Positions 52,093 to 61,531 of a stretch of DNA of 64,000 nucleotides are shown here, piece by piece. Positions within the stretch are counted from its first letter, which is position 1, and every line of letters begins with the position of its first letter. The notes under the pieces were generated by a model. That model saw only the letters and a list, made by a program, of their open reading frames with translations, was not told where the DNA came from and did no database searches. A program made the position numbers and the translations under genes. Origin of the DNA: Clostridiales bacterium Firm_04. GTDB lineage: Bacteria > Bacillota > Clostridia > Oscillospirales > Ruminococcaceae. The stretch covers positions 243,879 through 307,878 of the forward strand of contig LVAJ01000030.1 of NCBI GenBank assembly GCA_001603005.1, given 5' to 3'.

Positions 52093-53979
52093 ATGACTCC
52101 GCAATCCGTACTCAAGGAATATTTTGGCTATGACCGTTTTCGGGACGGGCAGGAAGCGCTGATCGCACAGATCCTCGCGGGCGGCGATGTGCTCGGCATC
52201 ATGCCGACCGGCGCCGGCAAGTCGATCTGCTATCAGGTGCCGGCAATGCTGATGACCGGCATCACGATCGTGGTGTCGCCGCTGATCTCGCTGATGCAGG
52301 ATCAGGTCGCGGCGCTGCGGGATGCGGGCATTCCGGCGGCGTGCCTGCACAGCAATCTGGAGCAGAATGCCTATTTCGATACGCTGGATGCGGTGCGGAA
52401 CGGCGAGATCCGGCTACTGTATGCGGCGCCGGAGCGGCTGCTGACGGATGCATTTCTCTCGCTGACGGATTCCGTTGCGGTCGCAATGGTCGCGGTCGAT
52501 GAGGCGCACTGTCTCTCGCAGTGGGGACAGGATTTCCGTCCGGGTTATCTGGAGATCGCGTCGTTTCTGGAGCAGCTCCCGCGCAGACCGGTCGTTGCGG
52601 CGTTTACGGCAACCGCGACACAGGCGGTGCGGGACGATATCCGCAGGCTGCTCAAACTGCGCGAGCCGCTGGAACTCGTCACCGGATTTGACCGGAAAAA
52701 TCTCCGCTGGATCGTGGAGCGTCCGACCAAGAAATATGAAGCGCTGCTGCGGATCCTGAAACGGAACAAGAACAAAAGCGGCATCGTCTACTGCATTTCC
52801 CGCAGGGTGACAGAGGAGATCTGTTCCAAGCTCTGTGCGGACGGCTTCCGCGCGGTGCGGTATCATGCCGGGCTTTCGGCAGAGGAGCGCACCGCAAATC
52901 AGGAGGCGTTTCTGCGCGATGAGGTGCAGATCATCACCGCGACAAATGCATTCGGCATGGGCATCGACAAATCGAATGTCTCCTTTGTTGTGCATTACAA
53001 TATGCCGAAAAGCATGGAGGCGTACTATCAGGAGGCGGGCAGAGCCGGCAGAGACGGCATGCCGGCGGAATGCACGCTGCTGTACAGTCCGCAGGATATC
53101 CGCACGAATATGTTTCTCATCGAAAATTCCGAGCAGGAGAACGACCGTCTGACGCCCGCGGAGCGCGCTGCGGTCAAGCAGAAGGATATCGAACGCCTGC
53201 AGGCAATGATCCGCTACTGCTCGCTGACGGACTGCCTGCGGCACTTCATTCTGCGCTATTTCGGGGAGCAGGCGCCGACGCACTGCGGCAACTGCGGGAG
53301 CTGTCTTGCGGAGACAGAGATCGTCGATGCAACGGTTCCGGCACAGAAGATCCTTTCCTGCGTTTATCGCGTGGCACAGCGCGGCAGGCATTGCGGCAGC
53401 CGGATGCTCTGCGACATTCTGCAGGGCAGGGATACCAAGCAGCTGCGCGAGGCGGGCTATCAGACGCTTTCGACCTACGGGCTGCTCGGTGACCTTTCCC
53501 GCGTACACCTCGAACATATGGTGAGCATTCTGATCTCGCGGGGTTACCTGCTGACCGACGCGAACCAATACGCGACGCTCTCGCTGACGGCGAAGGCGAA
53601 CGCAGTTCTGCGCGGGCAGGAGCAGGTGCAGATGGCATTGCCGCTGCGCGATCTCAAGCAGACAAAACGCGAGCAGCAGCTTGCAAATATGCCGGATTAC
53701 GGCGTGGATGAGGAACTGTTCCAGAAGCTGCGGCGCGTCCGCGAGAAGCTTGCGGCGCGGGAATTTGTGCCGGCGTATATTGTCTTTTCCGATGCAACGC
53801 TGCGGGATATGTGCAGCAAGCGTCCGCGCAATGAGGAGGAAATGCTGGCGATTTCCGGTGTCGGAAAGTACAAAATGGACAAGTACGGCGAGGCGTTTCT
53901 GATGGCGCTGGCGGAGTACGAAGGCGAGGCGGGGAGCCCCCGCGGGCAATTCCCGCCGGGAGCCGGCGGCGCGGACTGA
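52093..53979 (+). CDS. recQ: ATP-dependent DNA helicase RecQ
   Basis: RecQ unwinds DNA 3' to 5' in recombination repair. The 628-residue protein has the helicase core (Walker A MPTGAGKS with Lys43, VDEAHCLSQWGQDFRPGY near 135, FGMGIDKSNV and EAGRAGRDG), the zinc-binding cysteines (SLTDC...HCGNCGSC near 375-403), a winged-helix RQC part and a C-terminal HRDC domain (about 540-608). The start at 52093 has AAGGAAG upstream. The last 18 residues (GEAGSPRGQFPPGAGGAD) are encoded by a copy of repeat module A, so the native end of the gene has been replaced. Confidence 0.95.
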   Translation: MTPQSVLKEYFGYDRFRDGQEALIAQILAGGDVLGIMPTGAGKSICYQVPAMLMTGITIVVSPLISLMQDQVAALRDAGIPAACLHSNLEQNAYFDTLDAVRNGEIRLLYAAPERLLTDAFLSLTDSVAVAMVAVDEAHCLSQWGQDFRPGYLEIASFLEQLPRRPVVAAFTATATQAVRDDIRRLLKLREPLELVTGFDRKNLRWIVERPTKKYEALLRILKRNKNKSGIVYCISRRVTEEICSKLCADGFRAVRYHAGLSAEERTANQEAFLRDEVQIITATNAFGMGIDKSNVSFVVHYNMPKSMEAYYQEAGRAGRDGMPAECTLLYSPQDIRTNMFLIENSEQENDRLTPAERAAVKQKDIERLQAMIRYCSLTDCLRHFILRYFGEQAPTHCGNCGSCLAETEIVDATVPAQKILSCVYRVAQRGRHCGSRMLCDILQGRDTKQLREAGYQTLSTYGLLGDLSRVHLEHMVSILISRGYLLTDANQYATLSLTAKANAVLRGQEQVQMALPLRDLKQTKREQQLANMPDYGVDEELFQKLRRVREKLAAREFVPAYIVFSDATLRDMCSKRPRNEEEMLAISGVGKYKMDKYGEAFLMALAEYEGEAGSPRGQFPPGAGGAD

Positions 53980-54140
53980 CACAGTGTTCCGCGTACACGC
54001 TGCGGGCGGCTTCTGCGGCGTAACTGCTCCCAGCGGCGGGGAGCCCCCGCTGGCATATTCCTTCGGGGTCCGGCAGCGTGGCTCGCCCAACATTCGCAGT
54101 ACACGCCGCGGGGCGGCTTCTCATTCGTGACTTCTCCCAG
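53936..54140 (+). repeat. Repeat module A, two tandem copies
   Basis: Each copy runs GGGGAGCCCCCGC, a CCGGGAGCCGGC-type palindrome, a TACACGC segment, CGGCTTCT and TCCCAGCG, about 100 bases. The first copy starts inside recQ and provides its stop. Further copies are at about 20-125 (same strand) and 15064-15165 (other strand). Confidence 0.78.
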
Positions 54141-54194
54141 CGCTGCGCTCCGCAGACGGAACAAGAACGCGCAGACAAGTTACGCACGACGCAT

Positions 54195-54480
54195 CCGGCG
54201 CGCACAGGATTAAAGTTTCGCTCAAGCCTTTCCCAAAGGCTTGCGGAGTCCAGAGGCAGAGCCTCTGGTCGCTCTCCGCAGAGAGCGAAACTCCCCATGC
54301 GTTCAAGAGCTTGGCGGGCTTGGGGACTCCAGTTTGCCTTTGGCAAACTGAGCCGTTTTGCTTGCAAAACGTGTGCGATCAAGAAGTCCCCATTCCAAAT
54401 TACATCCGCGAAGCGGATACTTCTTTAAAAACATACAAACGGACATGCAAAATCGACATTCAAACGTGACATGCCCATCC
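54195..54480 (+). repeat. Repeat module C, chain of hairpins
   Basis: A 10-bp outer stem (54214-54223 / 54283-54292) encloses two perfect hairpins (54223-54243, 54250-54268) and competes with a third (54271-54286); then come 54330-54350, 54354-54371 and 54404-54418. The end of the chain matches 8990-9160 and 3170-3240. The remainder of the gap to 54846 shows no gene, only a weak inverted repeat near 54560-54620. Confidence 0.75.
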
Positions 54481-54846
54481 CTGAACTGGGTTCATTTTCC
54501 AGTCGCAAAATCGAAAATCCTGCATATCATACTGTTAAGCGGCAATTCCGCGCTCCGGAGTGAACGGGAAGTGGCAGCACAGTGATGCAGCGCCCACAGA
54601 ACAGCTTCCGGTTCGGGAGCTGTGGGAACGGCGCTTTGAAGATACACGCGCACCGCGGCGGTCTTGCTGCGGTGCGTTTGTGCGTCCGGCAAAAACGACT
54701 GTATTTGCGGCAATGTGCAGATATTGCGGTGAAACAGACGGATCCTGCACCAATAAATGATCTGTTTTTACAATGAATCAGCCGCTCTTTGTGAAGAATC
54801 ACGGAAAGATTGCCCGAATAAATGATCGGATTTGACAGATTGGTCG

Positions 54847-54875
54847 TTGACATCCCCGCCGAAATGTGCTAAAAT
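54847..54875 (+). promoter_or_regulatory. Promoter of the solute-binding protein gene
   Basis: TTGACA, 17 bases, TAAAAT with an extended TGC; leader of about 105 bases. Confidence 0.82.
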
Positions 54876-54986
54876 GATAATGGAGTACCGGCTGCGAACG
54901 CAAAACATAAAAAGCTGCCGGCGTTGTACGATGAACCGAACATTTCTGATCTGATTTATGGGGTTATCAAAGAGGAGGAACAACAA

Positions 54987-56363
54987 ATGAAACGATCCGC
55001 CCGTGCGCTTTCGGCGCTGCTGGCTGTTTCAGCGGCAGCCGGTCTGCTTTCCGGCTGCGGTCAGGAGTCCAGCTACGATAAACCGCTCGATTCCGCAACT
55101 GCCGAGGAGGTCGCTTCTTTAGCGGCACAGGATTCCCGGCTGACCGGAGAGCTCGAAAATAAAACGATCAAATGGATGGCAAACTGGGACATCAATCCCG
55201 ATTCGACCGGAAAATCCACCCCGATCGAACTCGCGATCTTCCAGAGCCGCTACGGGGGCAAGGTGGAATATGTGCCCGTGGACTGGAACAACCGGTTCGA
55301 TGACCTCGCCAAGAAGATCAACGGCGATGAGGGCGTCGATTTCTTCCCCGCCGGCGATCTCGACTGCATTCCGAGAGGCGTTTTCAGCGATATTTTTGTG
55401 CCGGTGGACGATTACATCGACCTGAACGATCCGCTGTTCAGCGACGTCAAGGAAGCTGCCGACCTCTTTACATGGAAGGGCAAGCATTATGTCATTGTCA
55501 ATGATGTGACCGGCGACAGATGCGTCGTCATCTATAACCGCGATACCATTGAGGAAAACGGTCTGAAAGATCCCGCAAAGCTCTTTGCAGAGGGCAAGTG
55601 GGACTGGAATACCTTCACCGATGAGCTGAAACAGTTTGTCGATCCGCAGAACGGCTCCTACGGTCTGGACGGCTGGTGGTTTGAAGCCGGTCTGTCCGCG
55701 ACCTGCGGCGTGCCGTATATCGGCATGGAGGACGGAAAGCTCGTCAGCCACCTGAAAGATCCCGCGATCGAGCGCGTGCAGAACTGGTTCTATGAGCTCG
55801 GCTCGACCGACTGCGTTGCGATCGGCGTCGGCGACTTCGGCTGGGAGGAGAAGAAGAACTACATCGGCGAGGGCAAGGAACTGTTCTATCCGTGCGGCGT
55901 CTGGGCGCTGTATAACGATTCGTGGCGGAAGGACTTCGGCGAAAACGCAATGTTCGTGCCGATGCCGAAGGATCCCGAAGCAGATGAATACTATGTTCCC
56001 TGCGGACTGGACGGCTATGTCATGGTCAAGGGCGGTCATAATCCGGAGGGCGTTGCGAAGTTCGCTGCCTGCAAGCGCATGATGATCACCAATCAGCGCG
56101 CGGAGGAGATCGCGACCGAACAGCTCTACAATGACTACGGCTGGTCTGCCGAAATGGTCGATATGCTGCATAAGTGTCACGAAATGGCAAAGGCGCATCC
56201 GCAGTACGATTTCTATACTGCGGTCTCGTCCAATGTCTCGGATATTCTCGATAACGGCGAAAACGGCGTCCGCACCGCTGCCAAGGGGCAGGTGAAGTGG
56301 AGCGAATCGCTCGGCGTGATCAATGCGGCAATTGACGGTTACCTTGAGGATGCAAATTCCTGA
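54987..56363 (+). CDS. ABC transporter solute-binding lipoprotein (family 1), orphan
   Basis: A 458-residue lipoprotein: signal peptide with lipobox LLSGC, so Lgt would attach it to the membrane at Cys23. The mature part is a family 1 extracellular binding protein, typically for sugars or oligosaccharides, with TIKWMANWDIN near 52 and a Trp-rich DGWWFEAG segment. No permease or ATPase gene is near, so it must work with a transporter encoded elsewhere. The start at 54987 has GAGGAGG upstream. Single gene with its own promoter and terminator. Confidence 0.88.
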   Translation: MKRSARALSALLAVSAAAGLLSGCGQESSYDKPLDSATAEEVASLAAQDSRLTGELENKTIKWMANWDINPDSTGKSTPIELAIFQSRYGGKVEYVPVDWNNRFDDLAKKINGDEGVDFFPAGDLDCIPRGVFSDIFVPVDDYIDLNDPLFSDVKEAADLFTWKGKHYVIVNDVTGDRCVVIYNRDTIEENGLKDPAKLFAEGKWDWNTFTDELKQFVDPQNGSYGLDGWWFEAGLSATCGVPYIGMEDGKLVSHLKDPAIERVQNWFYELGSTDCVAIGVGDFGWEEKKNYIGEGKELFYPCGVWALYNDSWRKDFGENAMFVPMPKDPEADEYYVPCGLDGYVMVKGGHNPEGVAKFAACKRMMITNQRAEEIATEQLYNDYGWSAEMVDMLHKCHEMAKAHPQYDFYTAVSSNVSDILDNGENGVRTAAKGQVKWSESLGVINAAIDGYLEDANS

Positions 56364-56381
56364 CTTATGCTATGATAAACG

Positions 56382-56413
56382 GCAGAGTCCGGTGCTGATT
56401 TGCCGGACTCTGC
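56382..56413 (+). terminator. Terminator after the solute-binding protein gene
   Basis: Perfect 11-bp arms 56382-56392 and 56403-56413 followed by a T run. Confidence 0.92.
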
Positions 56414-56569
56414 ATTTTTGCGCACTTTTCTCTCATCTCACCCCGAAAAGAATGATAGACTGATTCTTATTTGGAAATCACGATAATATTTCAGGTTCAT
56501 TTAATGAAATCTGTGCATGATATCCAAAAGCAGCCGGAATAATTCTACAACAACACCTTTGCAATTTAC

Positions 56570-56598
56570 TTGAAAATCAACTGAATCTATGCTATAAT
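56570..56598 (+). promoter_or_regulatory. Promoter of the leucine-rich-repeat protein gene
   Basis: TTGAAA, 17 bases, TATAAT with an extended TGC. The stretch 56414-56569 is AT-rich and shows nothing else. Confidence 0.85.
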
Positions 56599-56649
56599 TA
56601 TTATAATGCAATGAATAGGCATTATCATCATTTTTCAGGAGGCGCGGCT

Positions 56650-59600
56650 ATGGGATTCAAAATTAAAAATGGCGTTTTGCTGAAATATGAGGGCATCAGT
56701 GCGCTGGAGCGGCTCGGCATCCGCAAACAGGACGAAACACTCGCCGTACCAAAAAATGTAACTGAAATTGCAGATGAAGCTTTTACCATGACGGAAGTCA
56801 GCAGCATTTTCCTTCCGCCGTCTGTCACACAGATCGGCGAGCGCGCGTTTGCACTCTGTGCAGAGCTGCAATACGTTGAATTTTCGGACGGACTGCGTGA
56901 GATCGGGACCAATGCCTTCGACGGCTGCCATGTCCTGCGCAGTGTTGTCCTTCCGGATACCTGCACCACGGTCGGTGCATGGGCATTCTGCAACTGCGGC
57001 GGACTGAAATCAATCCGCCTTTCCGAAAGAATGGAGGCAATCGTCCGCGGCACATTCTCCGGCTGTTCCAGACTGGAGGAGGTCACGGTCCCTGCCAGCG
57101 TGCAGCATATCGACAACCGCGCATTCTATGCGTGTACCTCGCTGATGAATGTCAGACTCTCCAAAGGTCTGCGCACGATCGGGCGCGAGGCGTTTGCGTG
57201 CTGCTCGTCCATGACATCCATCTATATCCCCGAAACCGTTACGGAGATCGGGGAGGACGCCTTTGCCGGCTGTACCGAGCTGAAAACCGTGATCATTCCG
57301 CCGTCTGTGACGAAGCTGCATCCCTATGCATTCGGCTCGGAAAACCATATCCAGACGATCACGACGGTGACAGGCAGTGCGGCGCATCAGTTTGCGCTGG
57401 AGCACGGCATTTTCTGCTATACCGAGAAGGAGGCGGCACAGCTGCGCGGCAGCAATCCCGCGTTCTTCATCGAGTACGGCATTCTGAAAAAATATACGCA
57501 GGAATACAATGTCCGCGATATCATGGTGCCCGCAGGCGTCATCTGCATCGGCAAGCATGCCTTTGAGCAGAACCGCCAGCTCACCAGCGTCGTCATTCCC
57601 GAGGGCGTTGTCGAGATCAGCAGCTATGCGTTCAACGGCTGCCGCAGTCTCCAGCGCGTCTATCTGCCCAGCACGCTGCGGCGGATCGGAAGATTTGCAT
57701 TCCGCGACTGCCCGCTGCTGGAAGTCATCCTGCCGCAGGGCATTCAGACGATTGAGAAAAATGCGTTTCAGGGCTGCACGACCATGCGCCGGTTCTATAT
57801 GCCGGATACACTGGAAAAGCTCGACAATGAAGCGCTGCGCGACTGCATGTCCCTGAGCGAGCTGCGCTTTTCCGCAAGCCTTGAGACGATCAGCGAAAGC
57901 GTCTGTGTCGGCTGCTCGTCCCTGCGGACGGTCGTGATTCCCGAAGGTCCGAAGTACATCCAGCAGAATGCGTTCCGCGGATGCAGCAGCCTTCAGGAAG
58001 CCTTTATTCCGGACAGCGTGACGGAGATCTCCGGCAATGCGTTTGCCGATTCGCCGCTGTTCAAAATGACCGCAGGACATTATATCGTCGGCAGATTTCT
58101 CATTAAAGCGGACGGTTACAGCCCGATTCCGGTCGGCGTACACCGCATCGGGCCGCGTGCCTTTGAGCGCGGCGGTCTGCGGCAGGCTGTGATTCCGGAG
58201 GGTGTCATCAGCATCGGCGACAATGCATTCGCAAACTGCAATGTGCTGACGGATGTGGTCATCCCGAAAACGGTCATGGAGATCGGCGTCGATGCGTTTG
58301 CCTATACGCCGTGGATGACGCAGCGCACAGAGCAGTATACCCTCGCAGGTGCGAACATTCTGCTGCATGCGAATATCCGGACGCCGAAGGTCAGCATCCC
58401 GGAGGGGATCCGTTGCATTGCCCCCTCGGCATTCTCGCAGCTGCCCGCCAAGCATATTATCATTCCGGAGGGCGTCACGCATATCCAGCACGGCGCATTC
58501 TCCTACTGTGAACAGCTCGAAACCGTCGAGCTCCCCGCAACGCTGCGCCGTCTGGACGGCTATCTGTTCCACGGCTGCAAAGCGCTGAAAAAGGTCGTAT
58601 TCCGTGCCGGTCCGACAAAGGTCGGTCATGCGATGTTCAGCAGCTGTACTGCGCTGAAAACCGTCCGGCTGCCCGAAACGGTCACGGAGATCGACAACGA
58701 AGCATTCTATCACGCCGGCATCGAGAAAATTGCGATTCCGGACGGTGTTACACGCATCGGACAGTCTGCGTTCAGCCATTGCGAGCGCCTGACCGATATT
58801 GCGATTCCCGCATCGGTCACGGAGATCAGCGAGAACGCATTTACCGAGTGCCCGAAGTTCCGTCTGCATGCCGATCCCGGCAGTTATGCGGAACGGTACG
58901 CAAAGCAGCATCATATGATGATGACGCTGGTGCCGCTCAATATGTCTGCATTTACCGCAGAACCGGAGCAGGAAACCGTTCAGCAGGAAGCACCGCCGCA
59001 GCCGCTGCGCAGACCGGAGGTGCAGGGACCGCCTGCGTCCGATCCCGCATTCCTCTGGGAAAAGCCGGAGGCAGCAGCACCGGCAGTACCGGAAGCCGCC
59101 GCAGAAGCAAAGTCTGCCGCAGCGCCGGAGCCTGTGCAGCAGAAGCCTGCCGCGCCGGAGGTACAGCCGGACGAATCCGCAGAGCCGGAAAAATCCGCAC
59201 CGAAATCCAAAGCAGCAGCGAAATCTGCGCAGAAACAGGCAAAATCCGCTCCCGAGCAGAAGCCGGAGCCGAAATCCGCAAAGAAGACAGATCCCGCCGA
59301 AGCACCCGTGCAGCCTGATCTGCCTGCCGCCGCGGAACCGGATGCAGCGCCGAAAAAGCACAGCAAAACGGTCACGTTCGATGCCGAGGAGGAGCAGTCC
59401 TATGCAGAGCGTGTGCGGCGTGAGCTGGAGGAATCCCGCAGGAAGTCGGTTCAGGCGGATCCGAAGGTCAAGCTGCCGAAGCTGACCGATGAGGAGCCTG
59501 CGCCCGAAAAGCCCAAGCGCCGCAGCAAGAAGAAGGAGCTGACCGAGGAGGAACGCGAACTGAAGCTGCGCGCAAAGGAAACGCCCGAGGAGACAAAGGC

Positions 59601-60021
59601 GCGGCATCGCGCAAAGCTGCTGGAGGATCTGCCCGATCTGCCGGATGAGCGTCCGGAGCCCGCAAAGAAGCGCCGCAGCAAGGAGCAGCCGGAACAGACC
59701 GAGTCCGCCGAAACGCCGCAGCAGGAGTCTGCCGCAGCGCCGGTACCGAAGCCGGAAAAGCCCGCTCCGAAGCCGAAAGCTGCCAGAACGATCAAGCTGG
59801 ATATCCCGAAGATCGACGAAGTGAAGCCGATCGAGATCCCGAAGATCGAGCCGATCAAGGCAATCGAGATCCCGAAGATCGACGAGGTCATGCCGATCGA
59901 TATTCCGAAGGTGGATGAGCATATGCCGTCGCCGGTTCCGGAAGCACCGGAAAAGGATCCGTTCGCAGATGCGGATATCCATTGGAACAGTGACCAGACG
60001 ACCTTTACGATCCGGTTCTGA
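56650..60021 (+). CDS. Giant BspA-type leucine-rich-repeat protein without signal peptide
   Basis: A 1123-residue protein. Residues about 35-760 are BspA-like (LRR_5) repeats of about 23 residues, each with an IxxxAF core such as VTEIGEDAFAGCTELKTVII. The rest is a charged, Pro/Ala/Lys/Glu-rich disordered tail, with a near-exact repeat of IEIPKIDEV-type units near 1058-1098. The N-terminus (MGFKIKNGVLLKYEG) is not a signal peptide and there is no membrane helix, LPXTG or dockerin, so it appears cytoplasmic, unlike most BspA proteins. AGGAGG precedes the ATG at 56650. Function unknown; a scaffold for protein contacts is plausible. Confidence 0.85.
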   Translation: MGFKIKNGVLLKYEGISALERLGIRKQDETLAVPKNVTEIADEAFTMTEVSSIFLPPSVTQIGERAFALCAELQYVEFSDGLREIGTNAFDGCHVLRSVVLPDTCTTVGAWAFCNCGGLKSIRLSERMEAIVRGTFSGCSRLEEVTVPASVQHIDNRAFYACTSLMNVRLSKGLRTIGREAFACCSSMTSIYIPETVTEIGEDAFAGCTELKTVIIPPSVTKLHPYAFGSENHIQTITTVTGSAAHQFALEHGIFCYTEKEAAQLRGSNPAFFIEYGILKKYTQEYNVRDIMVPAGVICIGKHAFEQNRQLTSVVIPEGVVEISSYAFNGCRSLQRVYLPSTLRRIGRFAFRDCPLLEVILPQGIQTIEKNAFQGCTTMRRFYMPDTLEKLDNEALRDCMSLSELRFSASLETISESVCVGCSSLRTVVIPEGPKYIQQNAFRGCSSLQEAFIPDSVTEISGNAFADSPLFKMTAGHYIVGRFLIKADGYSPIPVGVHRIGPRAFERGGLRQAVIPEGVISIGDNAFANCNVLTDVVIPKTVMEIGVDAFAYTPWMTQRTEQYTLAGANILLHANIRTPKVSIPEGIRCIAPSAFSQLPAKHIIIPEGVTHIQHGAFSYCEQLETVELPATLRRLDGYLFHGCKALKKVVFRAGPTKVGHAMFSSCTALKTVRLPETVTEIDNEAFYHAGIEKIAIPDGVTRIGQSAFSHCERLTDIAIPASVTEISENAFTECPKFRLHADPGSYAERYAKQHHMMMTLVPLNMSAFTAEPEQETVQQEAPPQPLRRPEVQGPPASDPAFLWEKPEAAAPAVPEAAAEAKSAAAPEPVQQKPAAPEVQPDESAEPEKSAPKSKAAAKSAQKQAKSAPEQKPEPKSAKKTDPAEAPVQPDLPAAAEPDAAPKKHSKTVTFDAEEEQSYAERVRRELEESRRKSVQADPKVKLPKLTDEEPAPEKPKRRSKKKELTEEERELKLRAKETPEETKARHRAKLLEDLPDLPDERPEPAKKRRSKEQPEQTESAETPQQESAAAPVPKPEKPAPKPKAARTIKLDIPKIDEVKPIEIPKIEPIKAIEIPKIDEVMPIDIPKVDEHMPSPVPEAPEKDPFADADIHWNSDQTTFTIRF

Positions 60022-60042
60022 TTGCTGAAAAGAACAAAAAAG

Positions 60043-60076
60043 CGCCGGAAGAACGGGCAAAACCCTTCTTCCGGCG
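60043..60076. terminator. Bidirectional terminator
   Basis: Perfect 11-bp arms 60043-60053 and 60066-60076, with a T run on the plus strand and a run of six on the minus strand; it separates the convergent LRR gene and pyk. Confidence 0.9.
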
Positions 60077-60088
60077 TTTTCTGTTTGG

Positions 60089-61516
60089 TTATTCGATCGT
60101 TTCGACCTTGAGCAGATTGGTCGTGCCGGAGATGCCCAGCGGCACGCCCGCAGTAATGACGACCAGATCGCCCGGCTCGGTATAGCCCGCGCGGCATGCC
60201 GCCTCGACCGCATGCCGGAACAGCGTGTCGGTGCTGTTTTCCTCGTCAATGACCAGCGGATGCACGCCCCATGACATGTTCATCTGCCGCTGCACCATGG
60301 GTTCGGTCGTGCAGGAGATGATCGGGAACATCGGGCGGTATTTGGAGATGAGCCGCGCAGTCTCGCCGCCCTTCGTGACAGTAATGATCGCGCTGGCATC
60401 AAGGTCATGCGAGGTCGTGACCGTTGCATGCGCAATTGCGTCGGCAATGGTCGCTTTTCCGTTCATGCGCGCGAGAAATTCGCTCTTGTAGTCGATACTT
60501 GCCTCGGTCGTCAGGGCAATGCGCGCCATGGTCTGCACGGTCTCGACCGGATGCTGACCGGCAGCGGTCTCGCCGGAAGTCATGATTGCACTGGTGCCGT
60601 CATAGATCGCGTTTGCGACGTCGGTGATCTCCGCACGCGTCGGGCGGGGATTGTTGATCATGGATTCGAGCATCTGCGTTGCGGTGATGACCTGCTTGCC
60701 GGCTTCATAGCCCTTGCGGATCAGCTTTTTCTGGATATCGGGGATCTGCTCGAACGGGATCTCCACGCCCATGTCTCCGCGGGCGACCATGATGCCGTCG
60801 GCTTCTTCGAGGATCTCGTCAATGTTGTTGACGCCCTCGCGGTTTTCGATCTTCGCGATGATGCGCACGCCGTACCAGCCGAGGCTCTGCGTGAATTTGC
60901 GCAGATAGCGGATATCGGCGCCGGTTCTGGCAAAGCTTGCGGCGATGAAGTCAAAGCCGAGCTTTGCGCCGAACTCAAGGTCTTCCATATCCGCATCGCT
61001 CAGATACGGCATGGAGAGATTGACGTCGGGGAAGTTGCAGGATTTGTGGTTGGAGAGCGTGCCGCCGTGGATGACGCGGCATTCGATATCGGTCGAGGAG
61101 ACATGCTCAATGCGCAGCTCCACAAGACCGTCATTGATCATGACGGTGTCGCCGGGCTTGACGTCCTTGGTCAGCCGCGGATAATTGACGCTGCCGATCT
61201 TCTCGTCGCAGGGAACGTCCCGCGTGGTCAGCGTGTAGATATCGCCGTCGCAGATCTCGACAGAGCCGTTCGGGAATTTGCGCAGACGCACTTCCGGTCC
61301 CTTGGTGTCGAGCATGGTCGCGATCGGCAGACCGAGCTCCTCGCGCAGCCGCACGACCTGCTCAAAGCGGATCTTGTCCTTTTCATAATCTGCGTGGGAG
61401 AAATTGAACCGCGCAACATTCATGCCCGCCTGCATCATCTGACGGAGCACTTCGTCCTTGTCCGTTGCCGGACCGATCGTACATACGATTTTTGTCTTTC
61501 TCAATTGCTGCTGCAT
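60089..61516 (-). CDS. pyk: Pyruvate kinase
   Basis: Converts phosphoenolpyruvate and ADP to pyruvate and ATP, the last step of glycolysis. The 475-residue protein has the barrel motifs KIVCTIGPATD at the start, FNFSHADYEKD near 37, the active-site KIENREGVNNIDEI near 223 and MVARGDMGVEIP near 245, ending with the regulatory C domain. The additional PEP-utilising domain found in some Bacilli is absent. AGGAGG precedes the start. A 15-base gap separates it from the HD protein gene upstream. Confidence 0.97.
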   Translation of the reverse strand: MQQQLRKTKIVCTIGPATDKDEVLRQMMQAGMNVARFNFSHADYEKDKIRFEQVVRLREELGLPIATMLDTKGPEVRLRKFPNGSVEICDGDIYTLTTRDVPCDEKIGSVNYPRLTKDVKPGDTVMINDGLVELRIEHVSSTDIECRVIHGGTLSNHKSCNFPDVNLSMPYLSDADMEDLEFGAKLGFDFIAASFARTGADIRYLRKFTQSLGWYGVRIIAKIENREGVNNIDEILEEADGIMVARGDMGVEIPFEQIPDIQKKLIRKGYEAGKQVITATQMLESMINNPRPTRAEITDVANAIYDGTSAIMTSGETAAGQHPVETVQTMARIALTTEASIDYKSEFLARMNGKATIADAIAHATVTTSHDLDASAIITVTKGGETARLISKYRPMFPIISCTTEPMVQRQMNMSWGVHPLVIDEENSTDTLFRHAVEAACRAGYTEPGDLVVITAGVPLGISGTTNLLKVETIE

Positions 61517-61531
61517 AAGTATCCTCCTGAA

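Noticed and set aside
57010..60249. 1079-codon minus-strand frame opposite the leucine-rich-repeat gene
   Set aside because: Leu/Arg-rich shadow translation of a repetitive gene; no start signal and no known domain.
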